From contig NZ_LMEH01000001.1 of the NCBI RefSeq assembly GCF_001425325.1, positions 1,702,688-1,766,687 on the forward strand: a stretch of 64,000 nucleotides of DNA, in the 5' to 3' direction. A program made the position numbers and the translations under genes. Numbering within the stretch: position 1 is the stretch's first letter; each line of letters starts with the position of its first letter. The DNA comes from Leifsonia sp. Root1293. Its GTDB lineage: Bacteria > Actinomycetota > Actinomycetes > Actinomycetales > Microbacteriaceae. The notes beneath the pieces are model-generated. The model did not search any database, was not told where the DNA came from, and was given only the letters and a program-made list of their open reading frames with translations. Below are positions 25,673 to 34,845 of this stretch, piece by piece.

Positions 25673-26125
25673 ATGCCAGAAGTTGACTCGAAGCCGACCG
25701 TCGTGGATCTGGACGACATGGTGTGCTTCAATCTTCACGCCGCGTACCGTGCCGTGACCGCGGCATACAGGCCGCTGCTCGAACCACTCGGGGTGTCCTA
25801 CCCGCAATACCTCGTCCTTGCCGTGCTCTGGCGGGACGGCGATGTGCCTGTCGGGAGACTCGTGAGTCAGCTGGGCTCCGACTACGGCACCATGACGCCG
25901 ATCGTGAAGCGCCTCGAAAAACTCGGCTTCGTCACTCGAACCCGAAATCCGAACGACGAACGATCCGTCGTCGTGTCCCTCACAGAACGCGGCACGGCGC
26001 TGCAGGAGCAATCAGTCGGTGTCTACACAGCGATCGCCGATGGGTTCGGGTTCACCGACGAGCGAGCGGATGCCGCGCTCGAGGTCCTGCGAGGCATCAC
26101 CGCTCGCGCTGCCAGCTCGGACTGA
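25673..26125 (+). CDS. OhrR-like MarR-family redox regulator
   Basis: A 150-residue winged-helix regulator. The N-terminal segment 'MVCFNLHAAYRAVTAAYRPLL' contains Cys18 at the place of the peroxide-sensing cysteine of OhrR, followed by 'GVSYPQYLVLAVLW' and the wing 'RNPNDERSVVVSLTERG'. It is therefore probably an organic-peroxide or hypochlorite-responsive repressor. No ohr gene is near; the candidates for control are the sigma factor upstream or the ABC exporter downstream. Confidence 0.88.
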   Translation: MPEVDSKPTVVDLDDMVCFNLHAAYRAVTAAYRPLLEPLGVSYPQYLVLAVLWRDGDVPVGRLVSQLGSDYGTMTPIVKRLEKLGFVTRTRNPNDERSVVVSLTERGTALQEQSVGVYTAIADGFGFTDERADAALEVLRGITARAASSD

Positions 26126-26165
26126 GCAGAACAGCTCGAACTGAGCAGAGCAGCTCGAACTGAGC
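26121..26165. repeat. 19-base tandem duplication at the end of the OhrR-like gene
   Basis: Two copies of ACTGAGCAGAACAGCTCGA (one A/G difference) lie head to tail at 26121-26158, followed by seven bases of a third copy. The first copy contains the stop codon of the regulator gene. It looks like a small replication-slippage duplication in the intergenic region; no function is evident. Confidence 0.8.
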
Positions 26166-26254
26166 CGGCCGACTCCTTCGACACCACAACGTCGTCATCA
26201 CCACTGTCCCCGGCTGAAGTTCCACCGCGCCTCCCGAGCGCTATGAACATGCGA

Positions 26255-27016
26255 TCACCGGTCGAGTTGCATTCTTCTCCACGCAATCACTGTGGTCGGC
26301 CAGAAGACCAGAGGCACGGTCAATGTGAAGGCGAGCTGCACCAAGGTCACGGTTTCGGGCGCGATCGCCCACATCGCCGGCGCAGCCAGCGGCATCCAGG
26401 CACCTGCCCCGCTGACGACACCGAACTGCGCGATGACGACGATGCCGACCCCCGCCGCTATGCCCGGCAGCAGACCACGTCCCAGAGTGGCGGCCCAGGC
26501 AACGGGTACCGCGACGAAGGTGGAGAGCGACAGGAGGGCGAAGATCCGCCCCAGCGACACGAGGTCCTCCGGGCCGGGAGCTCCGTACCCGAGGGCGACT
26601 CCCACACCGGTGACGACGAGAACCAGAACAGCGCCGGTGGCAATTCCCCACACAACGAAGACGATCAGCTTGGCGGACGCGATCACGTTCCGTCCCACAG
26701 GGGACGCGAAGAGCGCCCCGATGGTGCCATCCACGAACTCCCGGCCGATGATCCAGCTCAGCGCTACCGCGAACGCGATCAGCCCTCCCGCACCAGCGAT
26801 CTGATCGACGACATTGATGAGCAACGGCCAGCCCTCATCGGTTCCGAACGGAGCCAGCCGAGCAATGATCTGCGGATTGCCCGACCGCAGCGCCAACACC
26901 ATGGCCACGGCCAGGGCAGCTGTCCCGGCCAAGAGCAGGACACTGATCATCCGGAACACGAAGGACGCCGAGGCCTTCCGGGCCTCGGTTGCGATGGCCA
27001 CAGCCAAGCCACTCAT
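26255..27016 (-). CDS. ABC exporter permease
   Basis: A 253-residue integral membrane protein with about six hydrophobic helices and the pattern of the ABC-2 type permease, including 'SWIIGREFVDGTIGALFASPVGRN', here after helix 2. It begins within the last codons of the ATPase gene (4-base overlap), so the two form one exporter. The cargo is unknown; simple two-gene systems of this kind often export antimicrobial peptides or other amphiphiles. Confidence 0.87.
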   Translation of the reverse strand: MSGLAVAIATEARKASASFVFRMISVLLLAGTAALAVAMVLALRSGNPQIIARLAPFGTDEGWPLLINVVDQIAGAGGLIAFAVALSWIIGREFVDGTIGALFASPVGRNVIASAKLIVFVVWGIATGAVLVLVVTGVGVALGYGAPGPEDLVSLGRIFALLSLSTFVAVPVAWAATLGRGLLPGIAAGVGIVVIAQFGVVSGAGAWMPLAAPAMWAIAPETVTLVQLAFTLTVPLVFWPTTVIAWRRMQLDR

Positions 27017-27732
27017 GCGCTGAGCTCGTCATCGGCTAGCACTGCTGCGAAGAAGGCACGCTCGATGTCCGGGGTGCCCGGCTCCAGATTGCCGATGATG
27101 GTTCCACGGTTCATCAGGCTGATGCGATCGGCGATCCTCGACACCTCGTCCAGATGATGACTCGAAACCAGTACTGCTGCACCCCTATCGCGACGACGCA
27201 GGATCGCCTCCCGCACGAGTATGACGCCTGCGGGGTCAAGGGCATTGGTCGGTTCGTCCAGCACGATCAGCTCCGGATGGTGCTGCACGGCCGCGGCGAT
27301 GCCGAGCCTCTGCTTGTTCCCCTGCGACAGCCGCCTCGCCAGGACGTGCCGGAACGGACTTAGTCCGAGCTCTGCCACACCGGCATCCACCATCTCGTCG
27401 ATCAACGCCGGGTCGGTGAGCTTCAACTGGGCGGCCATCCGGAGATTGGTGACGGCATCCAGCTCGGGATAGGCGAACGGCGTCTCAACGACATGACCGA
27501 CCCGCCCCCACACGCCGGACGGAAGTGAGGCCACGTCCACGCCGTCGATCACGACACTTCCCGACGAAGCCCGCAGCATCCCGAGCATGAGCCGCATCAA
27601 CGTGGTCTTGCCTGCCCCGTTCAGGCCGACGAGAGCATGCACTTCCCCCGGCGCCACGACAATGGACGCCGCCTTCACGCCGGCACCGCCAGAGAATGTT
27701 CGAGAAACTGAGCGCGCTTCGAGACTGACCAT
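27013..27732 (-). CDS. ABC transporter ATP-binding protein
   Basis: A 239-residue ABC ATPase with Walker A GLNGAGKTT, signature LSQGNKQRL, and Walker B ELIVLDEPTNALDP, followed by the switch His in 'VSSHHLDEVSRIADR'. It should power the permease encoded by the overlapping downstream gene. It lies divergent from the SHOCT protein gene and in tail-to-tail orientation with the OhrR-like gene. Confidence 0.92.
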   Translation of the reverse strand: MVSLEARSVSRTFSGGAGVKAASIVVAPGEVHALVGLNGAGKTTLMRLMLGMLRASSGSVVIDGVDVASLPSGVWGRVGHVVETPFAYPELDAVTNLRMAAQLKLTDPALIDEMVDAGVAELGLSPFRHVLARRLSQGNKQRLGIAAAVQHHPELIVLDEPTNALDPAGVILVREAILRRRDRGAAVLVSSHHLDEVSRIADRISLMNRGTIIGNLEPGTPDIERAFFAAVLADDELSA

Positions 27733-28083
27733 GAGAACTCCGATGTCATGAGAGTGACCAATCGATCACCCGCCGACCAGACTTCCCGGCACTCCACCCA
27801 TCACCGTACTCCCCCAGATGAGGCGTGGACCCACCGAGAACGCAGACCTGCGCTCTGAATGGATGCGCCGAACATCTGCTCGAGGGCGGGGACTTCCACC
27901 CCTGCGCTGCCCAGCCTGATTCGCCTGCTCCTCGAAGTCATCCGAAACGTATGATTCGGCAGATCTCGTCGCGCTGGTAGCCTCCGTGAACCACCATGCG
28001 TGAGATGGCAGCCTGAACCCTGGTTGCGACTCGTTCAGCGCTGGTTACGACGTCCGACAAGCTCCCGCCGAAAGGGAAATTTT
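27733..28083. other. gene-free gap
   Basis: A 351-base region between the divergent ABC ATPase and SHOCT protein genes. It must hold both promoters. A dyad GTGA-N8-TCAC occurs around 27753-27768, near the ATPase start, and could be an operator. I see no convincing gene, and stop codons are frequent in all frames. Confidence 0.5.
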
Positions 28084-28473
28084 ATGTTCAACGACAACGG
28101 GTCGTTCCTGCTCGCACTCTTCGAGTTCTTCCTGTTCTTCGCCTGGTTCATGTGCCTGTTCTGGGTGATCGGCGACATCTTCCGAAGCAGCGACCTCGGC
28201 GGGGGCGGAAAGACGCTCTGGATCATCTTCGTGATCCTCATTCCGTGGCTGGGCATCCTGGTCTATGTGATCGCTCGCGGCAGCGGCATGCAGGAACGCC
28301 AGCTGGAACAGGCGAAGGCGATGCAAGCGAGGCAGGCTGAGTACATCCAGTCCGTGGCGCGTCCGTCCTCAGCGTCAGCGTCAGAAGAGATCGCTTCGGC
28401 CAAGTCGCTGCTGGACTCGGGCGCCATCACTCAGACCGAGTTCGATGTCCTGAAGTCGAAGGCCCTCGCATAA
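28084..28473 (+). CDS. small membrane protein with C-terminal SHOCT domain
   Basis: A 129-residue protein with two N-terminal transmembrane helices of the phospholipase-D-nuclease N-terminal type ('FFAWFMCLFWVIGDIF' and 'WIIFVILIPWLGILVYVI'). A coiled, Gln-rich linker and a C-terminal SHOCT motif 'SAKSLLDSGAITQTEFDVLK' follow. SHOCT domains are short oligomerisation modules. The ATG at 28084 follows AAAGGGAA; a longer upstream frame lacks a ribosome site. Role unknown; envelope-associated. Confidence 0.85.
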   Translation: MFNDNGSFLLALFEFFLFFAWFMCLFWVIGDIFRSSDLGGGGKTLWIIFVILIPWLGILVYVIARGSGMQERQLEQAKAMQARQAEYIQSVARPSSASASEEIASAKSLLDSGAITQTEFDVLKSKALA

Positions 28474-28606
28474 CGCTGGTCCCACTACTTCGCGAGCGCA
28501 GGGCTCCGGCCTCGACTACGGGCAGTTGGTCTGGCGCGACTCCCGCCCGTTCGTCGCCTGCGACGCAGTCGACCGCTGCGGTGGCGCTGCTCAGCGTGCG
28601 TCGCCG

Positions 28607-29080
28607 TCACACGACCGCGCGCGCCCTGGCGCTCAGCCGCGCGAACGCACTCTCCGCTCCTCCGAAGAGGGAACCGCCCTCACGCGCGGCCTGCTGCCAC
28701 TCGTCGAGTACGTCGTGGCGGTCCATCGCCATGACCGCCTCCCACGGATCGTCCTCATCGATGGGAACGCCTCCCATGCCCCATCGCGCCGCCTCGTACA
28801 GGAGCGGGATCGCGGCGATCCCGCGCTCCGTCGCCGAGTAGGTGACCTTGCGGGCATCCGTCTCGCTCGGGATGCGCACGATGATTCCGCTGCGCTCGAG
28901 CCTGGCGAGGCGATCGGCGAGCACGCTCGGACCGATGCGCTCCTCGGACCGCAGGAACTCCCCGAAGGTGTGCTTGCCGAGTGTGAGCAGGTCGCGCATG
29001 ATCAGCAGCGACCAGCTGTCCCCGAAGGTCTCCACGGTGAAGTTGGTGAGGCAGGTCGACCGACCCTCAGCTCGCTTCAT
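28607..29080 (-). CDS. HxlR-family transcriptional regulator
   Basis: A 157-residue winged-helix protein of the HxlR/DUF24 family with 'GDSWSLLIMRDLL', the recognition helix 'SVLADRLARLERSGII' and the wing 'DARKVTYSATERG'. A single cysteine (C10) stands at the family's redox-sensing position near the N-terminus. The C-terminus is about 40 residues longer than minimal members. It diverges from the SRPBCC gene across a gap with two palindromes and probably represses both genes. Confidence 0.88.
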   Translation of the reverse strand: MKRAEGRSTCLTNFTVETFGDSWSLLIMRDLLTLGKHTFGEFLRSEERIGPSVLADRLARLERSGIIVRIPSETDARKVTYSATERGIAAIPLLYEAARWGMGGVPIDEDDPWEAVMAMDRHDVLDEWQQAAREGGSLFGGAESAFARLSARARAVV

Positions 29081-29101
29081 GAATTGAGTCTATGGCATTG
29101 A

Positions 29102-29116
29102 CTTTGATCATCATAG
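29102..29116. promoter_or_regulatory. operator-like palindrome 1 (HxlR)
   Basis: CTTTGATCATCATAG: arms of seven bases around a central C, with one mismatch. It repeats the sequence of the perfect palindrome at 29126 with centres 24 bases apart, which is suitable for two dimers on one face of the helix. Confidence 0.55.
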
Positions 29117-29125
29117 TGATTTACG

Positions 29126-29140
29126 CTTCGATCATCGAAG
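29126..29140. promoter_or_regulatory. operator-like palindrome 2 (HxlR)
   Basis: CTTCGATCATCGAAG: a perfect palindrome of 7+1+7 bases in the gap between the HxlR gene and the SRPBCC gene. The most likely reader is the HxlR protein encoded next to it. The assignment is from position only. Confidence 0.6.
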
Positions 29141-29183
29141 TGAAACGGATGCCGCGGCGGCGGCCCGCAGCGGAGGAGTCACG

Positions 29184-29678
29184 ATGGACGACACGACCCG
29201 GAACGAGACGCATGATCTCGTCGTGAGCCGCGACATCCCTGCCCCCATCGGGGCAGCATGGGAGTCGTGGACCGAACCCGATCGCGTGCTGCGCTGGTGG
29301 GGACCGAACGGCTTCACCTGCACGGTCGCCGATCTCGACGTGCGCGTCGGCGGCACGTCCATCGTGTGCATGAGCGCGCCCGACTGGGGGTTCCCGGCTC
29401 TGTACAGCACCTGGGCGTACACGCTCGTCGATGCACCGCACCGCCTCGAGTTCATCCACAACATCGCGAACGAGCACGGCGCCACGATCGACCCCGCAAC
29501 CATCGGGGCCGCCGGCATACCGCGCGACGTGCGGCACGTCATCACGTTCGAGCCGAGCGGCGACAACGCGACTCGACTCACCGTCACCGAACTCGGCTAC
29601 AGCGACCCCGAGCAGCTCGAACTCTCGAAGAAGGGCCTGGAGGAATCCCTCGACAAGCTTGTCGCGATGTACGTGTGA
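29184..29678 (+). CDS. SRPBCC (AHSA1-type) domain protein
   Basis: A 164-residue START-like/AHSA1 protein, with the family opening 'VSRDIPAPIGAAWESWTEPD' followed by 'WWGPNGFTCTVADLDVRVGG' and closing 'SKKGLEESLDKLVAMY'. This fold has a deep hydrophobic cavity for small ligands. A GGAGG site precedes the ATG. It is the divergent partner of the HxlR regulator, probably its target. Ligand unknown. Confidence 0.88.
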   Translation: MDDTTRNETHDLVVSRDIPAPIGAAWESWTEPDRVLRWWGPNGFTCTVADLDVRVGGTSIVCMSAPDWGFPALYSTWAYTLVDAPHRLEFIHNIANEHGATIDPATIGAAGIPRDVRHVITFEPSGDNATRLTVTELGYSDPEQLELSKKGLEESLDKLVAMYV

Positions 29679-29908
29679 GCCCGCCGCCTCAGCCGTCCGT
29701 GCATGCCCGAGGCCGCGCGGCTCCCACCGCGTGCCGTCGTAGTGGGCATGTCGTCCGAGCTTGCGGCGCCGGTTGCTCTGAGCGGTCGGTCATCCATGGC
29801 GGGGCTGCGACTGCCGGCCCTCGTCGATGACTGCCGAACACTGGTGGGACCTGTGAAGCGAATCTTGCCTTGTCACGTCCCCGGCGTGATCCCGTGGTTC
29901 GGTTGTGC

Positions 29909-31339
29909 CTATTCAGCCAGCGTGAGGATGCCGCGGTCTATGGCATCGCGGGAGAGGGTCTTGTACCCCCAGTTCGCGAAGAAGACAGTCAGTCGGTCTT
30001 GTCGAGCGCTCATCACCACCCCATCTCCCCACAGCTGATGGTGGACGTGCGTCTCCGGTGAGTAGGTGTCTCCAAGCGCCTCGGGTTGGATGGTCTCGTA
30101 GGCGGTGCCGCTGCTGCAGGTGTCACAGTTCCCGCACGGCGCGGCGAGTTCCTCGCCGAAATAGGCAAGGAGGAACATGCGCCGGCATTGTCGGGTCTCG
30201 GCGTAAGCGCGGATCATCATTAGACGAGACTGGTCGATGTGCTTCTGCTGCTCGGAGGAATGCGAGGCGAAGTAGTTCCGTAGCGCCAAGTCTTCGAGTC
30301 TGTAGTGGAGGGTGACCCGGGCGGGTTCGCCGTCCCGGCCCGCCCGGCCGATTTCCTGGTAATAGCTTTCCAACGATTCGGTGATCGCCGCGTGGATGAC
30401 GAAACGTACGTCTGGTTTGTCGATTCCCATGCCGAATGCGCTGGTTGCGACAACGACATCGGTGAGGTCGTGGTGGAAATCCTCGTAGGCCTCATGCCGA
30501 TCGCCGCTGCCGAGGCCTGCGTGATAGGCGACGGCCGTCACTCCATGAGAGTTCATCTCCGCGGCGTACATCCCGGTGTCCCGCCTGGTGGGGACGTAGA
30601 CCAGACCCGGTTTTGCAGCCGAGATCGTTTCCGCGAGGACGGCGGATCGTTTCTCGCGATCGTCTTCGTGACGGATGACCTCGAGTCGGAGATTCGGGCG
30701 GTCGAACCCACTGCCGAGGATATGGGCATCCCTCATCCCGAGCCGCTCGACGATCTCGTCTCGCACGGGTGGGGAGCCGGTTGCCGTTAGAGCAAGCGTC
30801 ACCGGATGCCCCAACTTCTCGATCGCGGCACCCAGGTGCAGGTAGTCGGGGCGGAAGTCATGCCCCCAGGATGAAATGCAGTGGGCTTCGTCCACAACGA
30901 AGAGAGTCACCCCGAGCGGAATCAGTCGATCGATCACCTCATCTTTCGACAGTTGCTCCGGCGAGAGGAACAGGTACTTCGCTGCGCCCGTAGTGATGGC
31001 CGCCCAGGCTTGCTGATTTCCATGTTCACTCTGGCTGGAGTTGACGGCGACCGCACGGGGTGCAGCGGGGTGAGCCTCGAGGCCCTCGATCTGGTCGACT
31101 TGAAGCGCGATCAAGGGAGACACCACGATCGTTGGCCCGGTCAGCATGGCGCCCGCTACCTGGTAGATAGCGGACTTGCCATGGCCCGTCGGCATGACGG
31201 CGAGGGTATCGGTTCCCGCGAGCACGTTGGCGATCCCTGCAGCTTGGCCGGCGCGAAGATCGGACCACCCGAACAGCTGGTTTGCAACGGTTGGAGCATC
31301 AACTACCGGTAGCGGTGCATTCTCTTCGGGCTTCTTCAT
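29909..31339 (-). CDS. RecQ-type ATP-dependent DNA helicase
   Basis: A 476-residue superfamily 2 helicase. It has Walker A TGHGKS (K55), DEAH box (150-153), a 'TSAFGMGIDKPDVRFV' motif V and 'QEIGRAGRDG' motif VI. The zinc-binding cysteines 'QCRRMFLLAYFG' and 'CGNCDTC' follow. There is no HRDC domain, and the last 60 residues form a short domain found in small actinobacterial RecQ proteins. The ATG at 31339 has GGAGGA before it. A 3'-5' DNA unwinding role in repair is expected. Confidence 0.9.
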   Translation of the reverse strand: MKKPEENAPLPVVDAPTVANQLFGWSDLRAGQAAGIANVLAGTDTLAVMPTGHGKSAIYQVAGAMLTGPTIVVSPLIALQVDQIEGLEAHPAAPRAVAVNSSQSEHGNQQAWAAITTGAAKYLFLSPEQLSKDEVIDRLIPLGVTLFVVDEAHCISSWGHDFRPDYLHLGAAIEKLGHPVTLALTATGSPPVRDEIVERLGMRDAHILGSGFDRPNLRLEVIRHEDDREKRSAVLAETISAAKPGLVYVPTRRDTGMYAAEMNSHGVTAVAYHAGLGSGDRHEAYEDFHHDLTDVVVATSAFGMGIDKPDVRFVIHAAITESLESYYQEIGRAGRDGEPARVTLHYRLEDLALRNYFASHSSEQQKHIDQSRLMMIRAYAETRQCRRMFLLAYFGEELAAPCGNCDTCSSGTAYETIQPEALGDTYSPETHVHHQLWGDGVVMSARQDRLTVFFANWGYKTLSRDAIDRGILTLAE

Positions 31340-31456
31340 AAGTCCTCCGGGTTGTTCGTGCGTAGGCCGCATCGTGCACGCTATCGCTTGGCCCGACATG
31401 GAGCCCGCAAAACGGATGGGCTTACGCTGTCGGTGACGCCGACCGAAGGATTCGCC

Positions 31457-31624
31457 GTGTCCGATGAGAACACTCCTGACCACCACATCCCGTCCGCGGA
31501 TGAGTCGAGCTTTCCTGAACTAGAAGCGGATGAGACCATTCCTCCGCGACCGGAAGAGGAGATCGCCGACGTGCTGCGCGCCGAGCCCGACCTTGAGGAT
31601 CACAGCCGGCATCCAGAGGCCTGA
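31457..31624 (+). CDS. small acidic protein
   Basis: A 55-residue, strongly acidic protein, Pro- and Glu-rich with no predicted fold. It starts at GTG 31457, seven bases after AAGGA, and is divergent from RecQ. Short acidic proteins of this kind occur in many Microbacteriaceae next to unrelated genes. Function unknown. Confidence 0.5.
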   Translation: MSDENTPDHHIPSADESSFPELEADETIPPRPEEEIADVLRAEPDLEDHSRHPEA

Positions 31625-31731
31625 GCCGCGTCAGATGAAGATCCCTCCTCGGGACTTCACGGAGTACGCCCCTATCTCACTGCGAGTCGCGCAATACCGG
31701 CAAGACGGCTGACCGACGTCGGGACAACGCG

Positions 31732-32802
31732 CTATGTAGTCCTGTACTCGGGAACGATGCCGCCGCGGAAGACGAAGTCCGGCGTGTACGGGAAACGGTC
31801 GGCAGCCTCGATCGCTGCCCGGTACTCCGGCCCTGGTGTGGCGATGCGGGTGACGAGTGGATGTTCTGAGGAGACGCTGCGAACCGCGTCCCTCCAGATT
31901 TCTGCAACCGATTTCGGAATCTCGAGCTGCAGCACTGGTGCCACGTCCATGTCAGCCTCGCGCACGTTCTGGACTGCCCCGATTGCGTGACTGGGCTCAT
32001 CAACTGCGACAACGACGACTCTCACAGTGCCCTGATGTGTTGGCCGATCATCGAGGGCTGAGTACGCGTGCCGCACGAAGGTCGACAGGGTTGATTCGAC
32101 CGCGGGCGACACGCCCAACCGCCCCCGAGCTTCGGCCGGCAATGCCGGGACCAGGGAGCTGAACGCCAAGATCCAACGGAAGTCGGTCGACTCGAATACC
32201 AGCTCGTCTCCGTGGTGCAGATCGGCAACGAGGATGACCTCATCGGGATGCCGCAGTCGAGAGCGTTCAAAGTCCGGTGGTAGTTCCACTTCCGTCAGGA
32301 CCGGAGCCGCCTCGAGCTCTGCGACTGCTTCGGCGGCGTCGACAGCTGATCTGCCTGTGAGGATGGCCATATCCGATGGATTGATTCGTGTCTGCAGCAG
32401 CCGGGCGAGGCCGGGCCAGGCGTTCGCGAACGCGACCGGAACAGTAAACCAGAACACCCAGACCAGATCGCCACCCACTTCTTGCTGCCTGAACGACGCC
32501 GGCCCGAAGTCAGGCTCGGTGGTCCCGCTCGAGACGACGATCCGAACAATGTCGTCAGGACCAAGTGCCCATGAGTAGAAGCTCCCGTACCTCAAGATCA
32601 CGCCCAGCGAATCGCGAAGACCAGGCACAGCCGTCTCAAGTCCCGGATACAACGGAAGCTGGGCTTGTAGTGCCAGGAGCGTTCTGAAGGTTGCTGCCGA
32701 CAGTTGGAACACATCGCCCACTGCGAAGTTCGCGAACAATTCCAGCGTCCTCCAATCCGCCGAGTTCTCTACGGCCGGCGTTCCGATGTGGAGCGGAATC
32801 AT
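31732..32802 (-). CDS. hypothetical soluble protein
   Basis: A 356-residue soluble protein with no motif I recognise. It is rich in Leu, Val, Ala and acidic residues, with no membrane segment or signal peptide. Codon use (GC3 high, but less so than neighbours) suggests a real gene. It is the first of a run of small or medium hypothetical genes that extends to about 43 kb, several of immunity-protein type; it may belong to that class. Confidence 0.6.
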   Translation of the reverse strand: MIPLHIGTPAVENSADWRTLELFANFAVGDVFQLSAATFRTLLALQAQLPLYPGLETAVPGLRDSLGVILRYGSFYSWALGPDDIVRIVVSSGTTEPDFGPASFRQQEVGGDLVWVFWFTVPVAFANAWPGLARLLQTRINPSDMAILTGRSAVDAAEAVAELEAAPVLTEVELPPDFERSRLRHPDEVILVADLHHGDELVFESTDFRWILAFSSLVPALPAEARGRLGVSPAVESTLSTFVRHAYSALDDRPTHQGTVRVVVVAVDEPSHAIGAVQNVREADMDVAPVLQLEIPKSVAEIWRDAVRSVSSEHPLVTRIATPGPEYRAAIEAADRFPYTPDFVFRGGIVPEYRTT

Positions 32803-33033
32803 TCCGCGAAAGGAGAGTATCTGGTAGCAGGTGAGTCGCCACGCGCTATGGATGCGAACCCACGAGATCCGCGGGCTCCGGCATCGGAGTCACCGACAAG
32901 GAGCATGCGGCCAGCGTCAACACCGGCGCAACCGAAAGCGCCAGCCGTACACGCTGGCTCGAGGAGGTTCTCTCCAGCGAGTGGGCAGGCCTGAATGCGG
33001 GTCCGAATACCCTCAGCGACTTGACGAGTCGCG

Positions 33034-33375
33034 TCACGCCGGGTGCCAATCATCGTCCTCGTCCCGCTCGACCGGGTAGGACTCGCTCAGCGTTCGTTCG
33101 AGACCTTCGATGGCATCCCAGTAGCGCTCGCCCCACTCAGCTGGCCGATCGTAGGCAGGCCATCCGGGCTGCGCCGAGTAGTCCTGCAGACCTGCCATTC
33201 CCCACATTCGTCCAAGCATGGTGCACACGACGTCCAACGGAGCGCCGGCTGGATCGGGCTGAATCTCTTCCCTGAGCCGCTCAAACCACGATGGTGAGTC
33301 CGGCGGTCCAGCCTCGTCCAACACCGCTCGGACGAGCATGAAGGAGTCTGAGACTTCAGCCCATCGATCATTCAC
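33034..33375 (-). CDS. hypothetical protein, immunity-like
   Basis: A 113-residue, acidic, Trp-rich soluble protein ('WFERLREEIQPDP', 'GWPAYDRPAEWGERYW'). A GGGGGG stretch lies nine bases before the ATG. The size, acidity and aromatic content resemble immunity proteins of polymorphic toxin systems, but no family is recognised. It lies in a cluster of similar genes, all apparently orphan. Confidence 0.6.
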   Translation of the reverse strand: MNDRWAEVSDSFMLVRAVLDEAGPPDSPSWFERLREEIQPDPAGAPLDVVCTMLGRMWGMAGLQDYSAQPGWPAYDRPAEWGERYWDAIEGLERTLSESYPVERDEDDDWHPA

Positions 33376-33470
33376 TAAGCCCCCCTACCACCCGTCGGTT
33401 CGCCCGAACGGACGCCGCGGACCCGGAGTGCGATCCGCATACCACCGCCATGACCAACGTCCCTGTCCGC

Positions 33471-34133
33471 TCACGCCACAGGTGCCTTTACCGGACCCGC
33501 TATGGGATGCGGTCCTCCCCAAGATCCCGGCCACGTACCCGGGTCGATCTCCACACCATTTTGGAGATGGTTGGAAGCCCACTCCGTCTGCCAGAGGTCA
33601 TCGAGGAACGCGGCGCGCTCCACCCGCTTGGCACGATCATCACCGGGGGCAGGGAGAAGTCCGGCTCGACCAAGATCCACCGCAGCACCGATGGCGTCAG
33701 CGAGGCTCGGCACTGTAGCTCGAGGCAGATCAGGCCAGCTGGCGTCTATCACCGTGCCAGACCGTTCCGGCACCGCGTCGATTGCAGCCTGCCACCACCC
33801 TTCTTGCGCGATTGGGATCCACGCTTTACTCCACTGCCATGGTTCCGTGTCCGTCCTGAGCCAGACAATATGTTCGATGATCCTGGCGGAACCAATGAGC
33901 GGGCCGCAGTCAATCGCCGGCCACCATTCACGCCCAACTTGTCCGTCGTGCGAGCGCAACAGCACCTCGAGCTCGGCTGGGAGCGGCATCGGAGAAACCG
34001 CAGCCCTCAACGCAGCAAGTCCCTCCTCGTCGATCGGCCCCCGGAGATCTCTCCAGAGCGCAGGCGCCAGGGCAGGAAGCTCCAGCTCGACCCGCCGAAG
34101 AGTATCTGCCATCCGGGCACCACGATCATCCAT
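33471..34133 (-). CDS. SMI1/KNR4-like protein (probable immunity protein)
   Basis: A 220-residue soluble protein. The segment 'PMPLPAELEVLLRSHDGQ' and the following 'WWPAIDCGPLIG' are characteristic of the SMI1/KNR4 (SUKH) superfamily, in which a short loop after the first helix meets the first strand. SUKH proteins are common immunity proteins of contact-dependent or polymorphic toxins. No toxin gene is adjacent. The start is uncertain between ATG 34133 and ATG 34112. Confidence 0.7.
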   Translation of the reverse strand: MDDRGARMADTLRRVELELPALAPALWRDLRGPIDEEGLAALRAAVSPMPLPAELEVLLRSHDGQVGREWWPAIDCGPLIGSARIIEHIVWLRTDTEPWQWSKAWIPIAQEGWWQAAIDAVPERSGTVIDASWPDLPRATVPSLADAIGAAVDLGRAGLLPAPGDDRAKRVERAAFLDDLWQTEWASNHLQNGVEIDPGTWPGSWGGPHPIAGPVKAPVA

Positions 34134-34365
34134 GCTTCGATTCACTCATCAAGCCGTCGATCGCGACAGCCCCTGTTAACGTCACCGCGCCCGCATCGCA
34201 ACTATCAAACGCGCTCAACTGGAAACGCGCTCACGGGAACGGGTCCCTCGGTCGGCGTCCATCGAAGGGGAACTGCTCGGTTCCACTGTTGTCGAGCACA
34301 CCGGAGCAAAGGTCGTGCCCTGACTCCGGCGCAGTGCCAGGTCCCTGCTTTCGGTCGGAGGGCGA

Positions 34366-34779
34366 TCAGCGTCGGCTGCGCCACACGGCCAACGCGTACC
34401 TGCGAGCATCGTTCGTCCAGAGCAGGAGCGTTGCCGCGACGATGATCACCGCGGCGATCACGGCGACGAGGAGGAGACTCGAGGCGAACCACAAGGAGCC
34501 TGCACTCAGGACTGTCGCACCGACGCGAGCCCACCTTCGGCCTCGCCATGCTGCGATCGCCACCACCCAGAACACCGCCGTGTACGTGGTGATGAGCAGC
34601 ACCAGTGTGACGATTCCTGCTGGACCGATGGAGCCCAGTGATGCGCCAAAGACGCTGGCGACGAACTGAACGGCGATGAGCACGGCGACACCGGCAATGG
34701 GCACCGACGCCATGCTGGTGCTGAGCGGTCGTCGCGGCGCCAGGTTGAGTGTCGCCGCGGTCAGCGCCATGTCGTTCAT
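34366..34779 (-). CDS. small four-helix membrane protein
   Basis: A 137-residue protein with four predicted transmembrane helices, starting after a 25-residue soluble leader and ending in the basic tail 'DARRYALAVWRSRR'. Small four-helix proteins of this type are common and unassigned in actinobacteria. The ATG at 34779 has no strong ribosome site. Stands alone. Confidence 0.68.
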   Translation of the reverse strand: MNDMALTAATLNLAPRRPLSTSMASVPIAGVAVLIAVQFVASVFGASLGSIGPAGIVTLVLLITTYTAVFWVVAIAAWRGRRWARVGATVLSAGSLWFASSLLLVAVIAAVIIVAATLLLWTNDARRYALAVWRSRR

Positions 34780-34845
34780 GATTCGTCACCCGTGTTCGCT
34801 CGTTCGCGCGCCAGCCGCCCGTGCGGTCTCACGATCTTGGCATGC

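Noticed and set aside
28501-29101. plus-strand frame opposite the HxlR gene
   Set aside because: The HxlR product has all family motifs on the minus strand; the plus frame is a shadow.
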